Positions 1 to 10,995 of a stretch of DNA of 64,000 nucleotides are shown piece by piece. Within the stretch, counting starts at the first letter, position 1. The number at the start of each line of letters is the position of its first letter. The notes below the pieces were generated by a model. It made no database searches. It worked only from the letters and a program-made list of their open reading frames with translations, and had not been told where the DNA came from. Source of the stretch: Mactromeris polynyma (Eukaryota; Mollusca; Bivalvia; Venerida; Mactridae); assembly GCA_032209605.1 (NCBI GenBank), contig JASFXZ010000001.1, positions 7,689,703 through 7,753,702 of the forward strand, read 5' to 3'. Both the position numbers and the translations under genes were made by a program.

Positions 1-175
1 GAACCGATGCGCACTGGCGTATTGGACAGGCTTATTTTCTGCAACACTAAACTTTCGTTGAGCACGTATTTTATTCGACTGATGTCTTGGTAGTAAATTG
101 CGCAGTAGTCAAGAACTTCAAGTGTGGGAAGAAAGTCACGTGATCAAAATAAAGTGCTCTCCGAAAAAGTACAAT

Positions 176-331
176 CAGGGCCGTAAATTACATGGAGGCA
201 TGTAGGCAGTTGCCTCCTATTGCGGGCTGAAAAAAACAACATTTTTTGTCTAAAAAGGGTCCACAATTTTTTTCGTCTCGCTCCGCTCGGCGGGGTGCCT
301 CCCCTTCCAGGGGAGGCAATTTACGGCCCTG
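176..331. mobile_element. 156-bp non-autonomous TIR element, hAT-like, 5-bp TSD
   Basis: The element starts CAGGGCCGTAAATT and ends AATTTACGGCCCTG, an inverted repeat of 14 bases. It is flanked by the direct repeat ACAAT at 171-175 and 332-336. The interior has no coding capacity. Both the CAGGGCC terminus and the 5-bp target duplication match the larger hAT derivative at 23881-25608, so the two were probably mobilised by related transposases. The family assignment is inference; the TIR and TSD are seen directly. Confidence 0.8.
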
Positions 332-412
332 ACAATATAAGTCGAATATTTGCCGTATGTTAAACATTGGTCAAGCTCTCACTCGTTAGAAATAAATACT
401 TCATAAGGGGCA

Positions 413-578
413 GGTGTAAAAGGCGGCGGCGCCGTACTTTACAATAAATATTGAATGAAAAACACGGCGGTTGCCATTAACCTTTTTAATATTTGACATA
501 TAATAATAATTTAGGTATCAATCGATATTTGTTGTTCTAAAATGACTGAAAATGGTCGTTTTTCCCTGAAATTAATTG
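413..578. repeat. Dispersed repeat also found at 61469-61885
   Basis: The stretch beginning GCAGGTGTAAAAGGCGGCGG is nearly identical to one at 61469 in the same orientation. Both continue through an AACACGGCGG motif and a TAATAATAAT run. This copy lacks about 45 bases that the distal copy has after the shared ATCAATCGA. It ends where the inverted segmental duplication begins. No coding potential is seen. Confidence 0.75.
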
Positions 579-2377
579 AATATGAAAAGTATATTTTGTG
601 TTTTACAATGAACTATAGAGTTTTATAAATAAAGTAAAATTGTAACTCGCTTTTTTCAAACATTTAAATATCACCTTTTTCGCAAATTTCGGACCGTAGA
701 CTAAAAAGAAAATTTTCAAACATTTATTTTCATTGCTTTGAAGCTCAATCAGTTTATTAAATAAATGTGGTGAATCACTGAACTCAACAAATATTCGCAC
801 CAAAGTAACTTTGAATTTGAACTCTTCAATAGAAGTAGATACTGTGAGCAGTTTCGAACGCACTTTTTAGATTTAGTGTAGGTATTGCAGGCATCTAATT
901 AAAGTGATAAAGCCGGATGCAGCATATTATACAAACCGTTAATTTAACATCGAATGCACTTTTAGGAAGAATTTGGGGAATTATGACTTTTTATATATTG
1001 TTGGTGTTACTTATAAATAGGATGACAATAGCTTGGTTGTTAAACTGTAAAGACGAGAAATTTAACACAGTATAACTTAAGTAAATATGATTTTGGTCAC
1101 GGTATTGTTTAAATTAATACACGTACATGAAAATGAAAAAAATATTACATTAATGTTATTTATATATATTGTGATGTAGATGTTACAATTAGTCAGATTT
1201 ATACGAAATAAATTCAAAAACATAAAGTTTGATGTTCCTCTCAAAGTTTTACACCGGGACATTGAATTTAGTGTAAAAATACGCAACGAAATGTATCTCT
1301 CAACGAAATTCTTTACAATACTTATCAAGTCATTTCTAATAATCAGTTTATAGAATGTTAGCAATACAACAATATATTCCAAGTTAAACAAATAAATACA
1401 CAATAAATCGGAAAACAATTATACAGAGAAATACACAATAACATAATATTTCCGAATCAAAATTCGACTGAACACATTTATAGATCATGATGTATTTTGA
1501 CAATTTGGCAAGGAATGCACGTATAATCAAATCAAAACGCGAAACACTGGTACTGCTATTTCATCGTTTCATCGTGTCTCATTTTACATATTTTTCACTT
1601 GTATTGGAAACGACATTTTTGATCATATAAACATAATACCTACAGGTGTTAACGGACATGTCAGGTTGCATATTTTGAAGCAAGAGAGAAACAGTACTCT
1701 GATTGTGACACTTCGACTCAAAATCAAACTTGATCGAAACCTTGTGGCAAAACAAATTGTGCAGTTATGATCAAGATAGCTTAGGAAATGTGACTTCTAT
1801 AATGTAAATAAAATAATTGTTGACATACGGACCTACAAGTTCACTATAAGCACTTCGTGCAAGGCATTGTTTGAGTTAAATGGGTATGCTCACACATTTA
1901 AAGCATTTATGTATAGTTGATGGGAAACATCAATGAATCAGCTGTGTATATTACCTTAATATGAGTGCACTGAACTCCCAGTCAGTTTCCAGTTTCTTTT
2001 ATTGCAAATATCACAGCAGTGTCAAAACCAAAATGATATATGTTATAGTCAGTACAATACTCTTTCATTTCTTTCTTCAAATTTTTCAAAACCGATGTCT
2101 CGTGTGTTGGAGTATAAAACAGCCCCAGAGCTCTACAGTACCTGAACGTCCTGTTCTCCCAGTTCCTTAAGCGCCGGGGACGAGACTAAGTTATGTTATG
2201 TTACTCTTGCCAACATTGCATATACATGTATATAGTTATATAGAAAAAATGATTCTTGTTTAAATACGCCAATATAAAAACGATCATAGTAAAGACACAA
2301 GAAAGTCATAAGCTGACGACATTGGTCAGGAATATGGCGTCTCTGACGTAATTTACAACCTTGTCACATCCGGAGCG

Positions 2378-2434
2378 ATGGTCGCATCGAGAGCAGATGA
2401 TGTTTGTTACCCGTATTATATGATGTGTCATCTA
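2378..2434 (+). other. Possible short first coding exon, conserved in both duplicate copies
   Basis: An ATG at 2378 opens a 19-codon frame (MVASRADDVCYPYYMMCHL) that runs into a GTAAGT donor at 2435. The inverted copy at 49548-49604 keeps the ATG, the length, the frame and the GTAAGT donor, with two amino-acid changes. That is suggestive of a genuine exon, but a recent duplication would also keep it. No downstream exon could be linked with confidence. I do not recognise the peptide. Confidence 0.25.
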
Positions 2435-2587
2435 GTAAGTTATATTTAACTTTTAATTTTATTCTTGAAAAGGACTTTTGAAGTCATAATATAGAGTCTG
2501 AGGTTAAGATCAATAGGATTCGTTGTGTTTCTTTGACAAAGAAGCGGTAATTGTGAAATATTCGTTTTTACTAGTTTTTGTGAAACC

Positions 2588-2665
2588 CTGGACGGTTAGC
2601 TGGTAGAGCACTGGGCTGTCACCCGGAATGTTCGGTCTCGATTCTTGGGCGAGGCAGGTCATGTC
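2588..2665 (+). repeat. tRNA-derived SINE head
   Basis: The segment GGTTAGCTGGTAGAGCACTG resembles a pol III A box and is followed by a degenerate B-box-like GGTCTCGATTCTTGG. It does not fold as a complete tRNA. The same block is present inverted in the second duplicate copy near 49330-49410, so insertion preceded the duplication. Confidence 0.55.
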
Positions 2666-2825
2666 CTACCTTGACATTTAGCTACGGTTGGAGAAGTTGT
2701 CATCTGCTTGTGGAAGGGCTAGTTAGTTCTGGTTGATAATTAATTCTAGGAAAACTAGTTCTGTCAACTGACCGCCATATATACTTGAAAAATCTAGTTC
2801 TATGAAATCCAGTAAATAATGGAAA

Positions 2826-3380
2826 TGTGTATTCACAAATAACATAACATCAGCCTAATTTAGAAAACCAGGTGATGGTTTATTATTGTATGAACATACT
2901 TGAATCCATGACATGATTAACTGGGGAGCGGAAGTGAAGTGTCGGCCGCTCAATCTGAAGCTTGTGGGTTCGAACCCTGTGTTTGCCATGGCCACATCTC
3001 TTGATAAGACACAAATGACGAAGTGTACGATAATACTGAGTACTAGGTCTGTTGATTGCTGATGCAAGTTAACCCATAGACTTGTAATTAAAATCAGTTC
3101 TGATAATAATATTTATTTCATGCAAATGCAACTGTTAGCAAGTAACTTTACTTAAAACAGAGATAGTAATTTATAAATGAATACTTTCATTCTTTGTTAA
3201 TCTGAATTGGTGTATTTTGTAGTAAGCATATTGCTCTGTATTTACATATTGCCTTTATTAAAGGTTGAAAGTCCTATGATTCACTATACATGTATATATA
3301 ACATCATAAAGACAAACAACAATGGATGCCGACATTAAAAAAATAACAGGGCATAGTATGAGTAGAAACTCTACATAGCT
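2826..3380. mobile_element. About 555-bp insertion present only in duplicate copy 1
   Basis: Copy 2 reads continuously from the equivalent of GTAAATAATGGAAA to CTTTGAAACCACC near 49160-49190. Copy 1 has about 555 extra bases between these points. The extra sequence includes a B-box-like GGGTTCGAACCCTG near 2967, which suggests a SINE or SINE-bearing element. Exact ends are uncertain by a few bases. Confidence 0.55.
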
Positions 3381-4057
3381 TAAACTTTGAAACCACCTCT
3401 AATATTCTCGTAAAATCAAGGGTAGGTATCATGACTGCTATAATAGATACATTACATATTTATTACAATAAAGCGTGTCAAAGATAATATATCTGGCCAG
3501 GGACCGTATACGTTATAGTATGTTCCAGATCTAGCGTCATTGTACACAAAGTATAATAGAGACATTTTCGTGCTAATCAATCCCTCCGATGTGTTTTCAT
3601 TCCGAGAGACGAACATGCACGAAATGTTCCTGTGTATACAGGCTTTGTCGAATACCTGCGGGAAAAGCCCAACACTACATACCGTTGGTTTCTATGGTCA
3701 CCCTAAACACGTGATCTTAAAATCACGGAGATGTGTAGCTGACCTTTGTGTTTTTGAAAGTTACACTCTTAGTTCATGGCGGATGGCAATTTTGCTTGTA
3801 TTTTACCAAGTATTGGACCGGATTAAATGGACGAAATTGGATACAATTGGGCTTGGAATTAAGTTCTTTATGTGTTCATTTGGTGCCTTATTATTTGGAA
3901 GTTAAACATGGGCAGTGTTCAGTTTTTCTGTGACAGTGTGAGCCAGTCGCGAAATTTGGAGATCTGTTAGTTTTAGAGGAGGATCACTTGTTGATTAGGT
4001 ATGATGATAATATGTTCTTCTGCGAATTCTTGAAGAAAGATATTGCTTATGTTGTAA

Positions 4058-5045
4058 TACCTTTGACATGGAAGATGAATATCATTTTATTATGCCCGCG
4101 TTCTAAAGGGAGGGGGGGGCATATAGATTTGCCCGTGTCCGTCCGTCACAAAATCTTGTTTTCACGTACTGTATCTTCAACAGTATATCAGCTAGACTCA
4201 CAAAACTTTACAGAAATGTGCACCATCATGTGTAGCTGTGCAACTGGGGTTTCTTGTTTGGCTTCACCCAGTAACTGCAAAGTTATGGCCCTTGACTTAT
4301 GGAAAATATAGCATACAGTGTGTAGTGGTGTGGGATTAGATGGCCGCCCGATTAGCTCAGTCAGTAGAGCGCCGTACTAGTGTTAGGGTGTTGTGGGTTC
4401 GAGCCCCGCATCAGGTGCACGTTCCCCTTGATTTACTTCAAGACTGTGCAATTGAATATCCATGGAATTTCCTTGGAAATTGCTGTTTTAGAGAAAACTC
4501 AAAATGAGTCAAATTTAATGAAACCCATCATGCAGTGGATCGTATCAGTCATGTTGGTTGATGGAACAGGTCTTACAATTTGTATGAAGAAAACAGAATT
4601 ATGATATTTGATATTGCACATACAACATGTCCGGCTGTGTATATACTCTTCTTGATATGGAGATGAAATGTTTTGGAAATTTCTATATTTCTTTCAAATT
4701 TTGCAATTGAATAATTAATTTATTGGATGAAATATCCTACTATATAATTAGGTACAGTAAGATATTAATTGATATTGTGCACACAACAAGTTTATCGTAT
4801 GTACAGATTTTGAGTGAAACATGAAATAATGGATATTAATGAAGGGCATTTATAGAACTGTAAATTCTGTCATTAAGAGCAATATATGTGTTAAATATTT
4901 GTTCCTACATTGTTAAAAAAATATGCACTGTAAATATATTTTTGGTTGGTCAGATATTTATTAATTTCTTTGTGTAAAGATAAGAATTTTAAGTTGATAT
5001 TGGGCATACAACATACTTTACTATGGATAATGTTTTATGGGTCTT
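4058..5045. mobile_element. About 990-bp insertion present only in duplicate copy 1
   Basis: In copy 2, CTTATGTTATAAACATACAG is continuous. In copy 1 the same flanks (CTTATGTTGTAA and AACATACAG) are separated by about 990 bases. The insert begins with a module containing a run of nine Gs near 4112, followed by a tRNA-like head at 4341-4420 and AT-rich sequence. It may be composite. Confidence 0.6.
4341..4420 (+). repeat. tRNA-derived SINE head
   Basis: The sequence contains an A box (TTAGCTCAGTCAGTAGAGCG) and a B box (GGGTTCGAGCCCC) at roughly tRNA spacing. The acceptor stem does not pair and no mature 3-prime end is visible. I therefore read it as a SINE head rather than a functional tRNA. 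Confidence 0.65.
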
Positions 5046-5914
5046 AAACATACAGACATTGTGGGGATACTGTCTTGTTAAGTCGAGTGCGTTCTGCCAA
5101 AATTTTCGCCATTATCATTTGTCATAAATTTAGGTAAAACATTCTTGTTAAAGGATTATGGTAGTTCATATGTAGAATATGTTTAATAGTGTGCCTTAAA
5201 TATTGCATAGTGAGAATAGGATATTGCTAACTTAAGACATTAAGTGAATATTTGATGTGCATCCAACATTTGATGTGGATTTCATGTATTCTTGTAATGT
5301 AGTTTTGTTCCTGTAATGTTGGAACTTAGATGCTGACAACTTGTCCAGATAGCAAATCCTATACTTTACTGACTGGTGGATTTCATCAGTAGTTCAAATA
5401 GAGCGAAGTTAGATACCCAGTACCTAAATATTGGCCTTGTAAGACGGGAATCACACTTTAACAACTAGTACATATGGTAAACAGTTAACCATGTACTTCA
5501 CTGACATGGATTTTATTCAGAATTAAATGTAATGGTTAATGGGAATGTTCAATTCAAGTTAACTGTAAATGCTGTCTGTAGCATAGAGTTAATTATAACA
5601 AACATACTGTAGTGAATATATAGTACTGGAAGGCAACCCAAAAAGACTGCTCTATTACTGTTACTAATTGCATTTAGTTATATCCATAATTCAAGGCCAA
5701 GGCAGTTTTTTCAGTTTTGGCATTAGAAGCAACCGAAAGGGATTTGGGCCCCTTGCCTCCTGAGTAATAATGTGATGGTTGAAAGAGAAATAAATCTGTC
5801 TCATATCTTGTTATGTAGATAGACTACAACACCTCTCCATATCTAGTACTAGTGTATCTGTATGTACCTGTAGTGTTAAAGAAATGTTGATCGGTTTGCG
5901 ATGGATTTCTTTTT

Positions 5915-6403
5915 ATACCCCCGCAAACGAAGTTTGAGGGGGTATATAGGAGTGAGCTTGTCGGTCGGTCGGTCGGTCGGTCTGTCGGTCTGTCTGTCGG
6001 TCGGTCTGTCGGTTTTCATGGTTTCCGGACGATAACTCATGAAAGGCTAGACAGATTTGAAAAATTTTTGGTACACAGGTGTAACATCAGAAGATACAGG
6101 TCAAGTTCGATATTGGGGCTGGTGGGGCCAAGGTCAAGGTCACTGTTACTAAAAATAGTTTCTCTTGGTTTTCATGGTTTCCGGACGATAACTCATGAAA
6201 GGCTAGACAGATTTGAAAATTTTTTGGTACACAGGTGTAACATCAGAAGATACAGGTCAAGTTCGATATTGGGGCTGGTGGGGCCAAGGTCAAGGTCACT
6301 GTTACTAAACTCTTGACTGGCGGCCATCTTTGAATTTATCAAAAATATGTCTGACAAAGCGGTATTGTGGGGGTATTAATCACCTTCAGTGATAGCTCTA
6401 GTT
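5915..6403. mobile_element. 488-bp molluscan-type repeat element with paralogous empty site
   Basis: The element starts ATACCCCCGCAAACGAAG, forming a hairpin with GTTTGAGGGGGTAT just inside, and ends near GTGGGGGTATTAATCACC...AGCTCTAGTT. Inside are a TCGG/GTCT tetranucleotide stretch (about 5957-6013) and two tandem copies of a ~150-bp unit starting GGTTTTCATGGTTTCCGGAC near 6011 and 6168. Copy 2 of the duplication near 47283-47300 has the uninterrupted site (GATTTC, five Ts, GGGTTT). This fixes the boundaries to within about two bases and suggests a TT target duplication. Confidence 0.8.
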
Positions 6404-9400
6404 GGGTTTTGTTCTGTGGTGTGTTCTTTGCTTTCTTGTGATATTTCTAATGCTAATGGAAACATTTGTGCAGATTTTCTTATCCTCAGCACTAAGGTTT
6501 ATTTACTGGATTATGTTGGTGATTGTCTCCTTTCTTTTCTACATTTAACATTGATCTTTTGATCATGCATTGCTCTTTTAATGATTCTAATGAGGCTTGT
6601 CCTTTCTGCTATCAATGATATTCGTCATTATTCCCCTTCCTGTCTACATGATCTTTTGGTCATTGCCATTTTAATGATTCTAATGAGTCTTGATTTTTTG
6701 TCATTTTTGCTATCAATGATATGTTGGATTGTGTTAGTCATTATCTCCCCTCATATCTACATGTAACATTGATCTTTGGTCATTGCTGTAGATGTGCAGT
6801 TCTTGATCTTGGACATGATATTGTTAGATTGGATGGTCTCTCAGTGGCTACACTTTACTGAGTTAGAGCCCCTATTGGATTTCGATTTTATGGTATTCAG
6901 ATATTTTCTAATGGAAATTTTATTTAAATATTTATACAAATTGTGTAAAGTGATTGAAAAATGAGGAAACATTGATAATTAGTGATTATAAGATTATTTA
7001 TCTGAAATGTAATCTGACTTTATAATGTAAATTTGGCAAAATATTGAGTAGGTTGTGGTTTCATTTTTCTCTTTACTGGTAATCAATTTTATAAAAAAAT
7101 TAACTTACGTTAAATTTAAGGTTAACTATTTTTCTTGGTAAATGTTATGTTAGATGTCATTTAAGGGTATTCTGGACTTGCATCATGTGGCAACGTTTTG
7201 GTCAGACCCTATTCCAAATAAGTTGGTTAAATGTAGACGCAATGAACATGTTAATGAGGTTTAAAGGACCTTTTGGAACTCAGCACTTAATGCTGCACAA
7301 TTTTAATTTGCAAATAACCTGACTTAGGATTTCGATTACTTAAGGACTGTTAGTGTAAATTATTGTTGTATAAAAATTGTCAAACATTAAGGTTTAAGGT
7401 AGGTATAAAGAACTTTTCGAAACCTATTTTTACTCAAAATTGCATATTAAGGTTCATTTCAGGAAACTTTTAGAACTTTTTGGCATCAAAATTTAAATAT
7501 GTGGTCATTTTGGAACTATTTTATACTGAAATTTCACATTAGGGGTTTAGGTAAAGGAACTTTTTAGGAACTTATTTTTGCATCAAAAGTTCATTAAAAT
7601 TATTCTGAATACTTTATCTGCATATATCTTATTCTTGCATAATGGAGCGATTATGGTCTGGAGCTTAGCTGCCACCTTTTCTGTTTTCTGTTCTAGCACT
7701 TTATCTGTGTTGTTGAGCATAGGTTATTAAAATAATCTTTAGTCATGGGACTTTTGGTCAATTTTGATGAGATACAGTGTTTAGCTTTATTTGCATAGCT
7801 GGAAGTTTAAGGTGACATGCAAATTGAATTGTCCTTCTATGAATCGGTTAATCATGGAGGGATTTTAACATAGCTATGCACAAAGGTCATCGTCCTTAAG
7901 TATAGAATCTTATTATGTATGACTATCATTGTTCAAATATGATACCTATCTGTAGAGTCTATATCTCCATGTCTGTCAATTATGACATAGTGTAAAGGTC
8001 TAGATTTGCAGTTATAAGCCATTTACAAGCATCTGTTACCGAGTATTTTGGATCACACAAAGGATCCAGGTATCAAATCAAGGTGGCGCTCTAAGAGCCC
8101 ATAATTTAACCTTTCAACTATTCAATTCAAATAAGGTCATGTTCAAGGCAAACTGTGTTTTCCTTAGGAATATTGAGGAGTGAAAGCGAAACTGCTCAAT
8201 CTGCTTGTTTATAAATAGTCAGACGGTTTTAGTGTCACACCTCGATATTAACTGTAGATAATGTATCAACAATCAATGACTCTTAAATGTTTCATTTACT
8301 TTTCTTAAATTATTTTAGGTTCAGGGTCTTAAGGTTTACGGTATTTATGTTTACTTTTAAGGTTTTGATTAAGGGTCATATGGTCATTTCCAGTATGCAA
8401 GGTTAGGCAGAGAAGTCGTAAGTTCTCTAGCCTCATTTAGGCGTTTGTATTAATATTGCATTCTTGCCGAGACTTGGAAATATGAGCATATATACTTATA
8501 AAAGAGGAAATTTGATGTCTGATTACAAAATGGATAAATGAGCTTCTAAATTGCTTATGTTCTTTCTGTAATGAACTTCTAAATAGTATTTAAAACCAAA
8601 ACCAATAAGTGCAATAGAAGGTTTCGGATTTTTGTTCAGGGGAATATAGTGATACTATTTGTCTTTGGTGAACCTCAACTGTATTGTTGTCTTTGATAAA
8701 AATCTATGGTAAGATCTGTTGCATCTACTATTGCTTGTAAGAAATGTGTATTATGTGGATTGAGATAGTTTGAGTTTCTTTATACTGGTAATTATTGGTT
8801 ATCAGTTTATGCTCAACATTATTTTTTATTATGTCCTCCTCTCTTAGGCATCTGTCCGTCCATCCACTTTTAGCATGTCTGAGCTTCATCTCAAAAACTG
8901 ATGGTTGGATTTCAACCAAACTTCACAGAATTGATAAGCATCATGTGTAGTTGTGCATCGTTGTCGTTTTTGTTCCGCTCGGATAATTATTGACCGAGTT
9001 ATTGTCCTTGGATGTTTTTATACATATACAGTGCAGTACATTTAACTTCGAGTTGATATGCTAAGTGATGAAAAAGATCAAAATATATTCAAGGGTCAGC
9101 ATGTTAATGCCATTAACTTAAGTACATAATGATTACTTGATATGTCTGTGAACTGAATATTTTACCAATGATCAGCTTAGTGCAATAACAGAAGAATCTT
9201 TCACTGGCTTCGGGTATGGATAGAAATATGTCCGCCACAATTGGAATACTGTTTTGGGCGAGATTGAGGCTCTGCCAAGTGACAGCGTAAACAGCTACCC
9301 TCGTGCTGGATATTTCCATCCGCACATGAAGCCAGTGATATATTCTTGCATACGTTTTTTGAAATAAATAAAGGACAAGAATAAATGAAATGACTTTTTG

Positions 9401-9650
9401 AGGACTTTATTATTGTACATATTCTTTCAAGTTATTGTTTGATGTTATGTGACGTCATTACATGACATCAATCATCAGCACAAGGCTCATCCTTCATGGG
9501 ATGGTTATAATATAGTTTTCCAGCACTGCTGTGAACGCAGGAAACCCAAGTCTGGTATGCAAGATTTCTATATCCGAAACAGGGGCTTTTTGGCTATTAA
9601 GACAATTTGCTGACTGATTAAGGTATTTCATTGTAACATGTTAATGTCTA
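6404..9650. other. Non-coding AT-rich stretch
   Basis: The first ~175 bases still belong to the inverted duplication. From 6560 to 6790 a ~120-bp unit (AATGATTCTAATGAG, ATCAATGATAT, CATTGATCTTT) is imperfectly repeated. Around 7380-7600 there are loose repeats around AGGAACTTTTTAGGAACTT. At 8866-9020 lies a dispersed repeat (TTGGATTTCAACCAAACTTCACAG, GTTCCGCTCGG) that recurs in opposite orientation at 30085-30440. I see no convincing exon. Confidence 0.5.
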
Positions 9651-9658
9651 CATTTCAG

Positions 9659-9742
9659 GAGACCGAAGGAGATAAAGCCAATTCCACTGCTCTCAGTGTC
9701 GCTTTGAAAGAGGTCGGACTTTCTGACCTTGCCGATAGTTAA
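9659..9742 (+). CDS. Possible terminal coding exon (27 codons)
   Basis: A pyrimidine-rich acceptor (CTACATTTCAG) at 9648-9658 is followed by 27 open codons ending ...VALKEVGLSDLADS and a TAA at 9740-9742. The sequence is more GC-balanced than its surroundings and uses varied codons, as coding exons here do. No upstream exon could be paired with it and I do not recognise the C-terminus. It could be the last exon of a gene starting upstream, or a decayed copy. Confidence 0.3.
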   Translation, partial: ETEGDKANSTALSVALKEVGLSDLADS

Positions 9743-9944
9743 GCTGCTCCTGTTTGACCCTGTACCTGACTGGAATGAACTTCATAATGCCGAGTGTACA
9801 AATGTCTGTGGAATTTGTGTTGAAATCTTATATGACACTAGATGCCTGTTGAATGTTGACCTTTGTGCTGTTTCATCATTATAATTATTGCATTATGAAT
9901 GTATTTACTTATTTACTGACTGCCATATATGTTTTTTGTCCAAC

Positions 9945-10250
9945 AGGTGGGGAGTGCGTATTTTGGGTTGGGCAAGATATTTTGGGTTGGGAGGGGTGGT
10001 TAGGGTAAGGGTTGATTGGGTAGGGTAGGTGTGGTTAAGAAAGTGAGGGAAGGAAGGGATGGGGGGCATAACGGAAGGGGGGATGGTAGGGTAAGGGAGG
10101 GGAGGGTAGGGTAGGGGAGGGTAGGGTAGGGTAAGGGAGGGTAGGGTAGGGTAAGGGAGGGATGGGGAGGGTAGGGGAGGGATGGGGAGGGTAAGGGTTG
10201 ATGGGGAGGGGAGGGTAAGGGAGGGATGGGGAGGGTAGGGTAAAGGGGGT
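9945..10250 (+). repeat. G-tract block of GGGTAGGG/GGGAGGG units
   Basis: The + strand carries dozens of runs of three to six Gs separated by one to three bases, mostly TA, A or TAA. Many windows satisfy a four-tract quadruplex pattern. The block is not a canonical TTAGGG telomere array. It is followed directly by a pyrimidine-rich array, so the G-rich strand changes from + to - at about 10250. Confidence 0.85.
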
Positions 10251-10251
10251 G

Positions 10252-10995
10252 GGTCCTGGCGGTCCTGTCTCGTCTTCTGTCCTGTCTCGTCTTCTGTCCC
10301 GTCCTGTCCTGTCTCGTCTTCAGTCACGTCCTGTCCTGTCTCGTCTTCTGTCCTGTCTCGTCTTCTGTCCCGTCCTGTCCTGTCTCGTCTTCTGTCCTGT
10401 CTCGTCTTCTGTCCTGTCTCGTCTTCTGTCCTGTCTCGTCTTCTGTCCCGTCCTGTCCTGTCTCGTCTTCTGTCCTGTCTCGTCTTCTGTCCCGTCCTGT
10501 CCTGTCCCATCCCGTCCTGTCTCGTCTCATGTCCCGTCTTGTCCTCTGTCCCGTCACGTCTCATGTCCCGTCACGTCCTCTGTCCTGTCACGTCTCATGT
10601 CCCGTCACGTCCTCTGTCCTGTCACATCTCATTTCCCGTCACGTCCTCTGTCCCGTCACGTCTCATGTCCCGTCTCGTCTTCTGTCTCGTCTCATGTCCC
10701 GTCACGTCCTCTGTCCCGTCACGTCTCGTCTTCTGTCCTGTCTTCTGTACTGTCCTGTCTTCTTTCATCTGTCCTGTCTTCCTGTCTCGTCTACTGTCCT
10801 GTCTTCTGTCCTGTCTCGTCTACTGTCCTGTCTTGTCTATTGTCCTATCTCGTATTGTCTTGTCCTCTATCTTGATGATCCTGTTGTCTGTTTTGTCATC
10901 TGTCTGATCTTGTCCAGTCTAGTTGTCTGTCTTGTCATCTGTCTGGTCCTGTCCTGTCTCATCCTGTGTCTGTCTTGTCTTCTGTCCCGGGTCCA
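10252..10995. repeat. Pyrimidine-rich minisatellite built on CTGTC/TCGTC
   Basis: The + strand is almost pure C/T with regular G, in words such as CTGTCCTGTCTCGTCTT and CTCATGTCCCGTCACGTCCT. The first part (to ~10500) uses 17- and 27-bp units; the later part uses ~30-bp units with CATGTCCCGTCACG. It decays to CTGTCTTGTCAT words by 10900. Long open frames on both strands arise from the low-complexity composition and are not genes. Confidence 0.9.

Larger units (their letters stand above)
579..6579. repeat. Long inverted segmental duplication, copy 1
   Basis: This segment is the reverse-complement partner of 47118-51437. Matching landmarks include the reverse-strand FVEFSDSPHLFN-type reading frame near 700, the LIIRNDLISIV frame near 1300, and the forward NPSDVFSFRETNMHEMF frame near 3580. 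Each recurs on the opposite strand in copy 2 with scattered substitutions. Copy 1 is longer because it contains at least three insertions absent from copy 2 (about 2826-3380, 4058-5045 and 5915-6403). Apart from a possible short first exon at 2378 I see no gene in it. The conserved short frames probably reflect recent duplication rather than coding. Confidence 0.85.

Noticed and set aside
3540..3905. 121-codon frame as a gene
   Set aside because: It is kept in the inverted copy only as far as expected from recent duplication, and there it is interrupted; no domain or splice support.
4341..4420. Functional tRNA gene
   Set aside because: Both pol III boxes are present but the stems do not pair and it sits inside a repeat insertion; it is a SINE head. 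The same applies to 2588, 12585, 16985 and 25618.
9945..10250. Telomeric or subtelomeric repeat
   Set aside because: The units are GGGTA/GGGAGGG with irregular spacing, not TTAGGG, and the block is short.
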